Source: Sclerodactyla briareus (taxonomy: Eukaryota; Echinodermata; Holothuroidea; Dendrochirotida; Sclerodactylidae). Taken from it: a stretch of DNA of 64,000 bases. This document shows positions 56,701-62,479 of the stretch, one piece after another. The stretch lies in NCBI GenBank assembly GCA_026419785.1, contig JAODTK010005530.1, positions 62,001 to 126,000 of the forward strand, in the 5' to 3' direction. Under the pieces are notes generated by a model. That model ran no database searches, had not been told where the DNA came from, and saw nothing but the letters and a program-made list of their open reading frames with translations. Each line of letters opens with the position of its first letter. Position 1 is the first letter of the stretch. Made by a program: the position numbers and the translations under genes.

Positions 56701-57932
56701 ATGTGCGCGCTTGGGTCGTTCGAAACCAGTTAAGCTACTGGTGGACGAGTACAAATTGAACACATCAGGTCAGAATTCCGAACAGCCACTGCAGTTCCTA
56801 CTCGCATGACTTTCTGCAGGACATTTAGTGTTATTATAATTATCATCTCATTATACTTTCGTACTTTGGGTTGGGCCTATCAATAATCTTTGCTAACTCT
56901 TACTCTGGACTGGGCTTCTTCTATTGAGACGTGAAACCGATGGCATATGTCTGTTGCACGCTTCTCCTTGTACTATGACAAGAGTATTTTGCTAATTAAG
57001 CCTATCATACAACCCAAACCGCCCACAGGGAGAGAATGCAATGCTGTGATATATTCCCTACTGCACATTAATGCTCCTATTCCCCATGACATAATGAACA
57101 TGCCGTAAATAAGAGGATGTGAGAATGTAAAGTCGGTCTCTAGCGTCACAGAGCGATCTTGAGCGGCTTGACAGTGGCGTCACGAGGGGTTTTTCCTCGG
57201 AGAAGAGGGGAAGGGGAGGGGGTAAGGTCGGGACCACCGGGAATTGCGCTCGTCATTTATAGCCTCACCCACACTGTTGTCAAATAAGTGCAATTTATGG
57301 GCCCAATATTTGAGATTTGACGAATGACAGCTGTTATAAAACGTCTACTCTTAACACTAAAAAGTGATTGTTTGCTAACAGCCCGTGGTCCATGATCAAT
57401 GGGGACTCTTCCCCCCCCCCCCCCTCCTCCTCTTGCATACGCTACTGAACCTGAGTCTATCTCTCTACTTGAGTAAAGGCGTTTTGTGGCGGCGACCACA
57501 TGCATAATTTTCATATGCGCCGTTTTCCTGCCACTCGCCCTCCCAACGAAAAAATATCGAGTTGATGCAAAGTCGGTCTCCTAAAGTTCTTTCCAGATAC
57601 CCCCCCCCCCCCCCCCCCCACCTCGTATTCCATTGTACAACTCTTTCTTTCTCGTGTATGAGACCTAAAACATACATTTCTTTTCTCTCACGAAGATAGT
57701 ACCCTTTCCCAATAAACATTCATTTCCTATCGTTATGTCCCTTATCTCTCTCTCTCTCTCTCCCTAGGTAACTTGGATCTTCAACAAGGATGCGATTACT
57801 CCAGAGTCACACCCGATATTACCGTACTCGAAGACCGGATATCGTTCGTCGTATCGACGAGGAGGATGTTCTTCCGGTGGTTTCGGTTTGACGGTTTCCA
57901 GTTCGGCGAATAATGTCCTCTTTGCCTTTTAG
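27503..57932 (+). CDS. NT5E: Ecto-5'-nucleotidase (CD73 family), split gene with frameshifts
   Basis: Gene-level entry joining eight exons. The family consists of secreted or GPI-anchored zinc metallophosphoesterases that hydrolyse extracellular AMP to adenosine. Seen in order along the + strand: a metal-site start (LTIL, HTN), ALGNHEFD, VGIVGY, IIALGHSG, GGHSDTFLYN, EVTFDEEGDIISWKGNP, CRAKECNLG, VMQVLPFG, VPEYKPLDPDRMYKM and DKYKQINVTG. The exon boundaries match the vertebrate NT5E arrangement: DAM|ALGNHEF, HSDTFLYN|G, NSSVDE|DP and ECNLG|. Human exon 6 (NGGGIR loop) has no visible counterpart. Almost every exon needs one to several single-base corrections to read through, so the gene is either mis-sequenced or a pseudogene. 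Invertebrates often have several NT5E paralogues, so orthology to the single human gene is not claimed. The family assignment is firm; the functional state is not. Confidence 0.9.
28323..28431. mobile_element. hAT-like MITE in intron 1 (109 bp)
   Basis: Ends cagtggcg and cgccactg, the terminal motif typical of hAT-family miniature elements. The interior is G-rich on one side and C-rich on the other (gggttggacc, ccctcccct). No clear 8-bp target duplication is visible. Confidence 0.6.
29440..30016 (+). mobile_element. MITE family D, copy 3, in intron 1
   Basis: Begins ttaaaggacaactgcagga and ends cctgcaccgtcctttaa. The TTAA at both edges is clearest in this copy. The interior is collinear with copies 1 and 2 (cattgggattctcccc, aatggcc-aaac, taactccac, ttctccac). 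Noncoding. Confidence 0.85.
30020..32370. other. Rest of intron 1, no recognised element
   Basis: A T-run near 31649-31664 and several stop-free stretches without motif. A loosely palindromic patch around 31950-32260 (tgacgtcatagacgcc and gacgcctgcaaagcgtcacc) suggests an old inverted-repeat element. Confidence 0.4.
32374..32592 (+). CDS. NT5E: 5'-nucleotidase exon 2: GNHEFD metal site
   Basis: A pyrimidine-rich acceptor (tttttag) is followed directly by ALGNHEFD. Its Asn-His pair (human N117/H118) binds metal and stabilises the transition state. Then EALLPFLDNL, LCANMDDTNEP, and after frame changes GGETVGIVGY and SKTNTISPTG. Phase and position of the acceptor equal human exon 2. The exon should end after acag at 32592, because exon 3 then completes a glycine codon in phase. 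The next bases are gattac rather than a GT donor, so a base is probably missing or changed. At least four indels interrupt the frame. The preceding intron is about 4.5 kb and holds a family D MITE and an hAT-like MITE. Confidence 0.85.
32593..33427 (+). other. Intron 2
   Basis: 835 bases between exons 2 and 3. Stop-free frames overlap at 32983-33315, e.g. a 110-codon frame, but none resembles the nucleotidase or any family I recognise. A short direct repeat atcgcctacagg occurs at the exon 2 end and again about 73 bases into the intron. Confidence 0.6.
33428..33623 (+). CDS. NT5E: 5'-nucleotidase exon 3: GHSG and GGHSDT metal-binding histidines
   Basis: The acceptor ttctcag is followed by gcgagttggtgttt, read as (G)ELVF, then HPEVESIQTEVDILRGSG, VKYIIALGHSGIDTDLDI, ARRVRGLDV and VVGGHSDTFLYN. 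The two histidines (in ALGHSG and GGHSDT) match human H220 and H243, which complete the dinuclear zinc site. The exon ends aacg|gtaatt at 33623, a canonical donor in the same place as in human. Only two or three indels are seen, one in the ELVF stretch and one before VVGGH where the frame hits a TAG. This is the best-preserved exon and the clearest proof of family. Confidence 0.93.
33735..34270 (+). repeat. Dispersed GGC-rich element family F, copy 2
   Basis: gtgttcgggaatattatggc, ggcccgccgcgg, gcgcaataacgctttaacgc, atccgattgg, gtcacatgtctacc, cggatgagttcgaaaagtag, gcaatcactgcatg, ttttacatgaaa, then aaggtc and aggtcaaa units. Same order as 12190-12735. Lies in intron 3. Confidence 0.75.
34375..34500 (+). 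repeat. Short acaa/ttgtgtaaa inverted motifs
   Basis: cacaaccattgtgcaaacgt, tgtgtataaaactacaccaa, gttgtg and cgactattgtgtataaat resemble the denser cluster at 54885-55065. Possibly fragments of one element family. Confidence 0.4.
34505..36810. other. Intron 3 stretch without recognised element
   Basis: Contains a G-run near 35369-35390 and 36150-36160. A segment near 36340-36470 has repeated cgaccca/gtcgac words but no defined unit. No gene recognised. Confidence 0.35.
36811..37060. repeat. Head-to-head pair of tRNA-derived SINEs
   Basis: The + copy begins taccgagtggttggcacaat, tggtagagcgtcggccttcc. The - copy, read on its own strand, begins ctaccgagtgtataggcaca, attggtagagcgttggtctt, ccatccacccgggagaaccg, gggttcgtttcccggttcgg, gtcataccaaag. 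The - copy has an A box (ggtagagcg), a TTCCA anticodon-like loop (as in tRNA-Gly UCC) and a B box (gggttcgtttccc). The two bodies meet near 36940, making a 250-bp inverted repeat. Confidence 0.75.
37995..38330 (+). repeat. Dispersed repeat family A, copy 2, in intron 3
   Basis: Collinear with 1253-1600: ggtacgcatgtgaaaagtcg, cgattcacgtgagctg, cagtgtctgaacatg, aacaaaccaa, agtaccaatgcgtatacgga, tgcgtatcaccg, ggaatatcttcccc. It continues into ccgcatacgcaac around 38341. Confidence 0.72.
38335..39520. other. Rest of intron 3
   Basis: Contains GC-rich stretches 38455-38525 and 39030-39115 (gacggggag repeated at 38487 and 39033; G-run 39041-39052). No gene recognised; stop-free frames on both strands in the GC-rich parts are chance. 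Confidence 0.4.
39524..39736 (+). CDS. NT5E: 5'-nucleotidase exon 4: linker into the C-terminal domain
   Basis: The acceptor tttacag is followed by gagatgctcccgagggg, completing a glycine codon from exon 3 and giving DAPEG. The next segment reads DHDPSINVLVVTG, LGK, KTWEVTFDEEGDIISWKGNP, then LNSSVDE before the donor gaag|gtaggt. This matches the human stretch from EVPAGKYPF to NSSIPED, including the exon 4/5 junction. At least three indels are present: one near PLVS, one extra A in the LGKYLG region, and one before LNSS. The region after GNP bridges the metallophosphatase and nucleotide-binding domains in the family. Confidence 0.88.
39925..40150 (-). repeat. Dispersed repeat family M, copy 1
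   Basis: On the - strand: tttgggtgcatttcccagcc, ttcaccgcgcgttcaattgc, aatacagagccgatactcag and tctctattaatatgtc. Related strings occur at 43160-43205 (cagagccgatccacggtcta) and 44753-44800 (gggtgcatttcccagcaatc, cccgcgcgttcaattgcaaa). Confidence 0.6.
41040..43040. other. AT-rich intron 4 block with no recognised gene
   Basis: A 64-codon - strand frame at 41842-42036 (KAAKDVWAITWQKIPNIDLS) and a + strand stretch near 42480-42620 that can be read as ...RPPEGRPKTEW hint at transposon coding remnants. Neither is long enough to assign. A G-run lies at 42836-42849. Confidence 0.3.
43051..43156 (+). repeat. Direct repeat, left copy (106 bp)
   Basis: gcctgcctatgtagttcttc, gcatggggcc and on to gactcttgttttctt are repeated at 44423-44525 with four or so small indels or changes. 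The copies lie 1.37 kb apart and their flanks differ. Confidence 0.85.
43450..43589. mobile_element. Small MITE with tgggcgYcaatcc ends (140 bp)
   Basis: The left end tgggcgtcaatcctgggggg and the right end ggattggcgccca are inverted complements of 13 bases with one mismatch. The interior has a G-rich/C-rich palindromic segment near each end (ggggggaggcccccccc and cccccccccactcc). Confidence 0.65.
44423..44525 (+). repeat. Direct repeat, right copy (103 bp)
   Basis: See 43051-43156. Differences are ggcc-agcatcg versus ggcggacatcg, cgcagct versus cgcaagct, and ggccggcacg versus ggcacg. A family M segment follows about 230 bases later. Confidence 0.85.
44640..44815 (+). repeat. Dispersed repeat family M, copy 2
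   Basis: Contains gggtgcatttcccagcaatc and cgcgcgttcaattgcaaatt, matching the - strand of 39925-40150. Noncoding. Confidence 0.5.
44935..45075 (+). repeat. (GT)n plus a 64-bp tandem phrase
   Basis: A tgtgtgtgtgt tract around 44943-44980 is followed by ccttgtcagcacgatatcca and, 64 bases later, ccttgtcagcacgatttctg. Confidence 0.6.
45225..45905 (+). repeat. Tandem duplication of about 490 bp offset around a palindrome
   Basis: The segment 45240-45440 (aacgaccaggactcgttttg, ttgcaacacaaccaaaacgt, tgacgtactaaaaacact, tatcacacgctat, ccagttatgtc) recurs at 45740-45905 (aatgatcagactcgttgtgt, tgcaaacaaaaccaaaaggt, tgacgtactaaaacacttc, tatcacattctat, ccagttagtc). Between them lies the tttgaccatagt-rich palindromic segment. 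Confidence 0.75.
45505..45560. repeat. Near-perfect palindrome, actatggtcaaaagtgacc type
   Basis: aaactatggtcaaaagtgac, catgattt, ggtcacttttgaccatagtt: arms of 22 bases around an 8-base loop. Related ttgaccat words continue to about 45650. Confidence 0.9.
46200..47335. other. Intron 4 stretch, nothing recognised
   Basis: No repeat or coding signal recognised apart from short stop-free frames. Confidence 0.35.
47335..47465 (-). repeat. SINE fragment in intron 4
   Basis: On the - strand: ggttggacagtttgtagagc, tcggcccttccgcccgggcc, ataccaaagagacttaaaaa, tggaacctgttgccttctcg, then a gcgctcagcgcaggga-type stretch. The tRNA-like head and the cataccaaag junction match the - strand SINE at 37060. 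The downstream body resembles a central domain shared by many metazoan SINEs, from memory and unverified. Confidence 0.55.
47590..49115. other. Intron 4 stretch, nothing recognised
   Basis: No element or coding signal identified. Confidence 0.35.
49118..49165. repeat. Self-complementary 18-20-bp tandem upstream of exon 5
   Basis: gtaccccatggggtacgc occurs twice and begins a third time. Each unit is its own reverse complement (GCGTACCCCATGGGGTACGC), so the stretch can form a cruciform. It lies about 70 bases before the exon 5 acceptor. Confidence 0.85.
49232..49362 (+). CDS. NT5E: 5'-nucleotidase exon 5: helix and CRAKEC disulfide loop
   Basis: The acceptor ccatccaacag is followed by atcccgaaattctc. 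With the last G of exon 4 this encodes DPEILVQVQKMGRW, then VEESFNDVVGQTHVLL, and after one frame change YLPCRAKECNLG before the donor cctcg|gtaccg. The CRAKEC motif matches human CRFREC, whose two cysteines form a disulfide and whose first arginine (R354) contacts substrate phosphate. Both flanking introns are long: 9.5 kb before and 4.6 kb after. A 20-bp palindromic tandem lies about 70 bases upstream of the acceptor. Only one indel is needed. Confidence 0.92.
49459..49674. other. T/G-only low-complexity stretch, probable assembly artefact
   Basis: About 215 bases made almost wholly of long T runs and long G runs, including one T run of around 40 directly followed by about 16 G. It lies within 100 bases of the exon 5 donor, in the intron that should lead to the missing exon 6. 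Nothing in the flanks suggests a natural repeat of this kind. I read it as a collapsed or badly called read segment. Confidence 0.6.
49830..50240 (+). repeat. Dispersed repeat family J, copy 2
   Basis: Collinear with 11060-11485 (aagctacctatactgaagta, tattgatgtattgatataaa, tagaatttcgtggaa, ccctgtggcgaacgactttg, ttatgctgccgccgg, ttccaaatagaaatgattct, atttcaatatcattgg). A T-run of 15 replaces the corresponding cgg-cttcttcgaaa patch. Confidence 0.7.
50418..50596. mobile_element. MITE with cactgtaaRawgacgg ends (179 bp)
   Basis: The left end cactgtaaaatgacggtgtc and the right end gaccccgtcttcttacagtg are inverted complements with a few mismatches. The interior is rich in ggtcaaa/tttgacc words. 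This ttacagtg end is widespread among small animal inverted-repeat elements. Confidence 0.75.
51650..52070 (-). mobile_element. LINE reverse-transcriptase fragment
   Basis: On the - strand: WNVRVSLGGTLTTLLFTI, YTDENRSQYNCSFIKYTDD and TAVCGRLI, which is a QGTVLSPLLFTIYT...IKYADDTAI core with the catalytic motif read as YTDD. Then RRLVDRRDLITYL and VVCIDDKPSFTRHFQDFL, a KYLGVxIDD-like patch. It is broken by a G-rich insertion (51826-51840) and several indels. Same broad clade (L2/CR1-like) as 20870-21362. Confidence 0.75.
52070..52142. repeat. C/G-rich patch with two C-runs
   Basis: tccctccccccccc and catccccccccccccc flank a gtaggggggatgg segment; able to pair with each other. Confidence 0.6.
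52516..53087. mobile_element. hAT-type nonautonomous element (572 bp) with target duplication
   Basis: The left end caggggttcccacctgt and the right end acaaggttgggaaaccctg are inverted repeats. The CAGGGGTTCCCAA start is typical of the hAT superfamily. Flanks are tataatt before and tataactt after, fitting an 8-bp target duplication with one base lost on the left. The distal 160 bp share gcatctgggag...ccgccaacctatgg-ggcg with 53580-53665. Confidence 0.8.
53480..53735 (+). repeat. Dispersed repeat sharing ccggccaacctatggggcgc
   Basis: gggcgtctgggaggttgg, ttccttgtacgctcccggcc, aacctatggggcgctccgct and tagatagt recur from the hAT-type element at 52930-53020. A C-run of about 28 follows at 53748-53775. 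Confidence 0.65.
53990..54153 (+). CDS. NT5E: 5'-nucleotidase exon 7: VLPFG substrate-stacking segment
   Basis: The acceptor cttttgttcag is followed by gtgatatcatc, then LGDVMQVLPFG, DIFAVCQGDI, LLEVLETTF, KLNQRSKNPGEF and IPV before the donor aaacg|gtaaat. This aligns with human TITWENLAAVLPFGGTFDL to GEFLQVG. The phenylalanine of LPFG (human F417) is one of two that clamp the nucleoside base. Boundaries equal human exon 7. About four indels lie between 54010 and 54130. A 0.55-kb palindromic element begins about 60 bases after the donor. Confidence 0.88.
54213..54766. repeat. Palindromic element made of ~20-bp aaccgataatgtagtac units
   Basis: The left half has at least eight units of the form aaccgataatgtagtactt in direct orientation. 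At 54540-54552 (gtacatgttaaaatgtac) the array turns round, and the right half has units as gtactacattatcgttaa. The outer ends gttacaactgataatgtagt and acttacattatcagtgtaac are inverted repeats. Length about 554 bp. It lies in the intron between exons 7 and 8, 60 bases after the exon 7 donor. Confidence 0.9.
54885..55065. repeat. acaca-ttgtgt inverted motif cluster
   Basis: tgttttgtgtatatttacca, acactgtgtaac, attgtgtgtactttcacaca, acaaaacaca, acacaattgttgtgtgc, gttaacacaacactgtg and gctgtgtatttttcacca alternate in both orientations. A small MITE is possible but the ends are not sharply defined. Confidence 0.5.
55249..55472 (+). CDS. NT5E: 5'-nucleotidase exon 8: CxxC and GGxGF region
   Basis: The acceptor tgttcaag is followed by a frame-shifted RYTLEERPLASM, then LCTN, C and VPEYKPLDPDRMYKMVTTP, then a disturbed GG stretch, and VVIDKYKQINVTGTK. 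Human has LCTKC, VPSYDPLKMDEVYKV, then GGDGF with F500, the second base-stacking residue. Two single extra T bases break the LCTNC motif, and the GGxGF motif is read only across an indel. The donor is uncertain: aaa|gtaatt at 55472 keeps phase with exon 9, while acgg|gtacga at 55464 is the alternative. Confidence 0.86.
56205..56570 (+). repeat. Dispersed repeat family A, copy 3, in the last intron
   Basis: gttgcgtatgcgggtactta, cgcatgtggaaaatcgccaa, agcaaactcacactgaatag, tgatgcgtatgcggctgcgt, atcactt, tggaatagcctcctaaaca, ctttccgcatatttatg and cttctgaaac follow the order of copies 1 and 2. Confidence 0.65.
56575..57165. other. Last intron, nothing recognised
   Basis: No repeat or coding signal identified. 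Confidence 0.35.
57172..57447. mobile_element. hAT-like MITE in the last intron (276 bp)
   Basis: Ends cagtggcgtcacgag and cttgcatacgctactg, imperfect inverted repeats of the CAGTGGCGT type. Contains a C-run of about 14 near the right end. No target duplication recognised. Confidence 0.55.
57768..57932 (+). CDS. NT5E: 5'-nucleotidase exon 9: C-terminus with possible GPI signal
   Basis: A (TC)n tract and acceptor ccctag precede gtaacttggatc, read V-TWIFNKDAITPE, matching human VVSTYISKMKVIYPAVEGR in position. A frame change gives EDRISFV, as in family members that end ...VEGRI/VEDRI. The distal part reads SSGGFGLTVSSSANN and VLFAF before a TAG at 57930. A small-residue cluster followed by a hydrophobic tail would suit a GPI-attachment signal, but the tail is short in this frame; with another indel it could run on. 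The C-terminus is therefore tentative. No poly(A) signal could be assigned. Confidence 0.68.
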   Translation, partial: VTWIFNKDAITPESHPILPYSKTGYRSSYRRGGCSSGGFGLTVSSSANNVLFAF

Positions 57933-57934
57933 TT

Positions 57935-60900
57935 TATTTTGACGTATTTCACGTTATGACGTTGACTTTCCACGGTTCGGAGAGAGACAGTGAGAGAGCA
58001 AAATTATATCCCGAAATCATAATGTTTCAATGTTTCCCAAAATTATGAAATATAATAGTTTGTAACTGCCATTGGGAATTGTCCCAACAGAAGATGGTGG
58101 AGTATTCTGATCCGTTTTTTTTTTTTCTGGCAGTACCAATTGAAGGGTATCATGTTCAGAATAGCAGTTAACTAGGCTACTAAATCATGTTGCAGAACCA
58201 TTATCTATGCATCACTTTACTGAGGGTTTTCTTTCAGCGTTTTAGGTCTACTAATCGGCCTATTTATGTTACCAGACCCCCTCCGCCTCCATGACACGTC
58301 AAACCCCGGAGTAAATCGAATAACTTACCCTGGAAACAGGCTAAATCTTCAAACAACAATTTGAGCCTTCGGTTCTGACTGTCCACTCGCCCCGTGTAAG
58401 TTTAAAATCCCGCTCCTCGAATATGAGAGGCGATATTGCCCTACTTGAACACTTTTACAAAATGACAACTTCATCTTTTATTTTTATTAAGTTCTCTCCC
58501 GTGTGTTCTTAAAAAAGAACAATAACAGTTCGTAGATGCATTTTTGCGTCAATTACCCTCACACTCTTACAACGTAATGTAAATTGGAAATTACAATTGG
58601 AAATTGGAAGTCACAATATTGCCTTGAAAACTCCTATTTTCATTAACTGCATCATGTTTACTGTTGTTCAATGTGCGGGTGATCATGACCGTTGTTCATT
58701 CATTTTACTATCGATTTCGTGTGCTTAGACCAAATACAATTTAAAAATATATCGTAAAAGTCGCTTCTGAACAACTTCATGGGGATTGTTCACCAGCTCA
58801 ATGACCAAGTGTGTGCCTTAAAACATCCTGGTCGAATTTTTTTTTTTGGTGCATGTAGATAGAAGAAGTTGTTCAGTAATCGTCCTTCTTCATTAGACTA
58901 TTAATCAGATTATTGAGCTGACATTGCCTTCGTCCTTGGCGGTAGTTTGCGTATATTGAAGTGATTGTCGGAAATCCGAATCAAATAAAATAACAACAGA
59001 GAAAAAAAAACTACAGCCAGGCTGTACGTGATAGGGGAAATAATCGCCGATTAAAATAGCTGAATCAAGTGTTACTTACAAGTCGTCAATCAGGGCATTA
59101 CCCAACCGTCAAAGTAGGCCTCAGAGAGAAATAAAGGCGACCCAGCAAGCTATCAAAAAATCAATCAAAAACAGTCATGATATAGCGTTACTTATTTCTA
59201 TACAAACAAAATATCGACGTGCTCTGAACGGGGTCTCCTTGGTGCATGGACTACTGGCACGTACATCCCACCCCAGAATAGGCTCACTGAGGATTTATTT
59301 ATTGACCTGTCTTCCATTGTTTAACAAAGCCTCCGTGCATGGTACACCTCGCTTCTGGATTACATAGCCGTTTCCTTAATCATTTAATGTTCCCCATGTA
59401 GGCGGGACCACCTACGACCCAATCTACGGGTAAAAGCGCAGCGCCAACCGAGTCCAGGCTTGTAACTGTGTGAGCAGTTACGTAATGACTTACCGTGGCA
59501 TTTTTTTTGACCCCATGTTTTCTGTGCTTGTGTTTGAGACGTTCTCAGAAAATATGTTAGGTGGTTCATTAATGGCACCAAAACGCAACACGGCAGACAT
59601 ATATTATCAATTCTACGACCCCTGCTACACTTAGTGCAACTACTCTATTTTGATTGGTCAACTGTCCTGCTCAAAGCCTTGCGTTATCTCCACAAGAACA
59701 GGAAAATGGTCCTGAGTAACTCAACAATCCTTGTTTTGTTGCTTGTTGCGTGGATATGATGACAAGACCGGCTAACGTAAAGCGTTGCCTGTCGCTTCTG
59801 CATGGTATCTAGACATATATCTAGAGATGTGGTATATCTTGAGATTCATTTTCTTCAATTTTGGGGTTATAGAAAAGGGACAAAGCACATTTGTTCGACT
59901 TTTCAAATCGTGCGATGAACAGTTTCACTCAGGTCAGCATTCATCTAGATAACAGGCTTCGAGTCGTCTGTTTTTTTTTTTTTTACAGGGATTATTCCCC
60001 GATTCCAGTCTCCTACAATAGCAACTTAATCACTTGAACCCTGCAATAAAAAGCTGTTCAACATATTGGGAGGAGTGGGAGGAGGGGGGGGGGGGGGCGG
60101 GGGGGGGGGGGCGTGTGGAAGAGAGAAAGTAACAACGTATTTATTTGGTGTGTATATTATGGTCTTCGTGCTGCACCGTCTTAGCCTCACTCCTTCCTAA
60201 ACTCATCTGAATATATTTTTGAAGAAATATGTTCCCAATACAGGTTACCATCGTTACCTCATTATTATTGACCAATCAAATCCTGTTCACGCTTTAGTTG
60301 TTTTTTTTTTTTTTTGGTATAATATAATTAAGTAATCTGCTAAGTATACTAATTCACATATGAACAGATGAAGTGCCTGTTGTAAATATTTTTTTTAATC
60401 CAAACGAAACTGAATATGGAAATTGTTCAATTTTTTTTATCAGGAGAAGAGCGAAAATATATTCGAGAAATTTTCGACCGTTTTCATGCCTTTTATCCTG
60501 ACGAAGCAGCCACTCCATTTTTCTGAACACTTTTTCAACGAAACGACTTTGTTGAATACTCGTTTATGGTATGACAGGGCGTGATAAGAATGACGTCAAA
60601 ATAATAATCAGAAAAGTGTTCAATTCATTAACACTCAAATTCACATCTTCATTGTCCTCCCTCGCGCATATGTCTGTCGAAGATATATATAACAACGTTC
60701 CATTCATATGTGAAACCGGTCATTTGGACTGCATATAGCCATTGGCCACCGTCCGTGAGCACGATGAGGTGGAATAAAAAAAGGGTATATAGGAAAGTAC
60801 TGTACACTTTCACCTTCACGCATGCACAAGCATTCACTCGACCAGAAACTAGACTATAGAACTATGCTCGTTTGAAGCCGTAGCATACGCACGCAGATAC

Positions 60901-61375
60901 TGATATGGCTACGTGACTCCTAAATTAATCACCGGCGCTAAACTGAAACATAAAACCCACGATTTGAGACAGGTCTACAAAAATATTGTTATTAGCTAGA
61001 AGCTAGCGGCTCCTGGGACGACTCATTTCAGCACTGTTCCTTCAATGATTGCAGTAACATTTAATCACGAGGAATTCGGCTGAGGGTCTCTCCACCATGA
61101 TACGATATCAACATGATAAGGATTTTGTTTGGGTGGTCTTTCAATCCAGGGAGCATTATTTGTGCAAATCCCGGGAGAGAAATCTTTCTTTGATACTGAA
61201 TTCTGGATTTATATAAGAGTCGGGTGTGTCGTGGTGTTCTGTGGTTTGCTTACGAGCAAGTGTAACCTGGAGGTCGAGTGAATCCTTGACTGTCTTGACC
61301 TTTGTTGACCTCAAATGACCTTCGATCCGAGGTGAAAAACCCAACAGGGTTCATTTGTGTACACACCAGGTAGGA
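57935..61375. other. Downstream flank of the gene, no further gene recognised
   Basis: Contains T-runs (58111-58126, 59970-59985, 60299-60316) and a G-rich tract at 60085-60111. Several short stop-free frames without motif. No polyadenylation signal can be assigned to the nucleotidase with confidence. Confidence 0.4.
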
Positions 61376-61379
61376 GCTA

Positions 61380-62305
61380 CATCCAACCACCTCTAAATGG
61401 CTTGCCACGCTCATTAGCGAAATTTGGCTGAAATGTCGCTTTCTTGAACAAGTTCCCGATCTTTTTCATACAAGTTATACTGTAATGTCACAGGCATGAC
61501 TACCGAAATTGACCAATGGATTGACCTTTGACCTCTAATTCTCAACACCCCATAATTACCATTAGTTAACTAGACATGTGTAGGCGGGTAAACCGCCAGT
61601 GTATATCCCCGCATTTGAGCAATCATAGGGAAGAAACACTACACCCCATTAAGACCCCCATTTTGGTCAGAAACCAAGATAAACTTCATACACTAAGTTT
61701 TGTTCTAATCCATGGAGGTTAATAGGCACATGAGTTATGCAAATTTGACCCAGATGGCTTTGAAATGACTTTTAACAAATGTAGCCCCCATCCACAAGTT
61801 TCGTTCAAATCTGACAAAGTTTGGAAAATCGCAAAAAAAAAATTCGCAAATTTGACCTCTGATGACCTTCAAATGACCTCCACATTTTTGGGGATCAACT
61901 ATAGTCCCCTACCCACCAAGTTTCGTTCAAATCTGACAAAGTTTGGAAAATCGCAAAAAAAAAATTCGCAAATTTGACCTCTGATGACCTTCAAATGACC
62001 TCCACATTTTTGGGGATCAACTATAGTCCCCTACCCACCAAGTTTCGTTCGAATCCGACTAAAATTTTCGCGTAAATTATGCAAATTAGCGGCCCCCAGC
62101 ATTGCAGCGATGCCCACTTTCGAACTCATCCGAGATTTCACTAGGGCGGACATCTGTACCAATTTTCAGATCAATCGGATAAGCGTTAAAGAGTTATTGC
62201 GCTAACGCCTAAAGTTTCCGGCGGCGGCGGCGGAGCCTGGGAAGGCGCGGCTACACACCCACAACTAATATCCCCGGACACTTACAGTGTCGCGGGGATA
62301 TAATT
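61380..62305 (-). repeat. Dispersed GGC-rich element family F, copy 3 (longest)
   Basis: On the - strand it begins tatccccgcgacactgtaag, then ccgccgccgccgccgg, gcgcaataactctttaacgc, ttatccgattgatctgaaaa, ttggtacagatgtccgccct, agtgaaatctcggatgag, ttcgaaagtgggcatcgctg, then gacctt/aggtcaaatttg units. The GTCGCGGGGATA/TATCCCCGGACAC pair marks a palindromic terminus. Least disturbed of the three copies. Confidence 0.8.
61799..62042 (+). repeat. Exact 122-bp tandem duplication
   Basis: tttcgttcaaatctgacaaa opens copies at 61799 and 61921 and recurs in diverged form at 62043. The two full copies are identical at every base, including a run of ten A. A 70-codon open frame across it is a by-product. 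Confidence 0.97.
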
Positions 62306-62479
62306 ATAAGAACTGATCAACCTCCAGCACATGGGTTGACGCCGCTCGACCATTCAAACAAAATGCCTGAAATCTGTGCAACCCTAGATTTAATCTCAAA
62401 TTCATGGAACTCCCGGACCCCCCCCCCCCCCGCCCATCTATTTCCATTGGTCACTGATAATATCGACCAACGTTTATGA

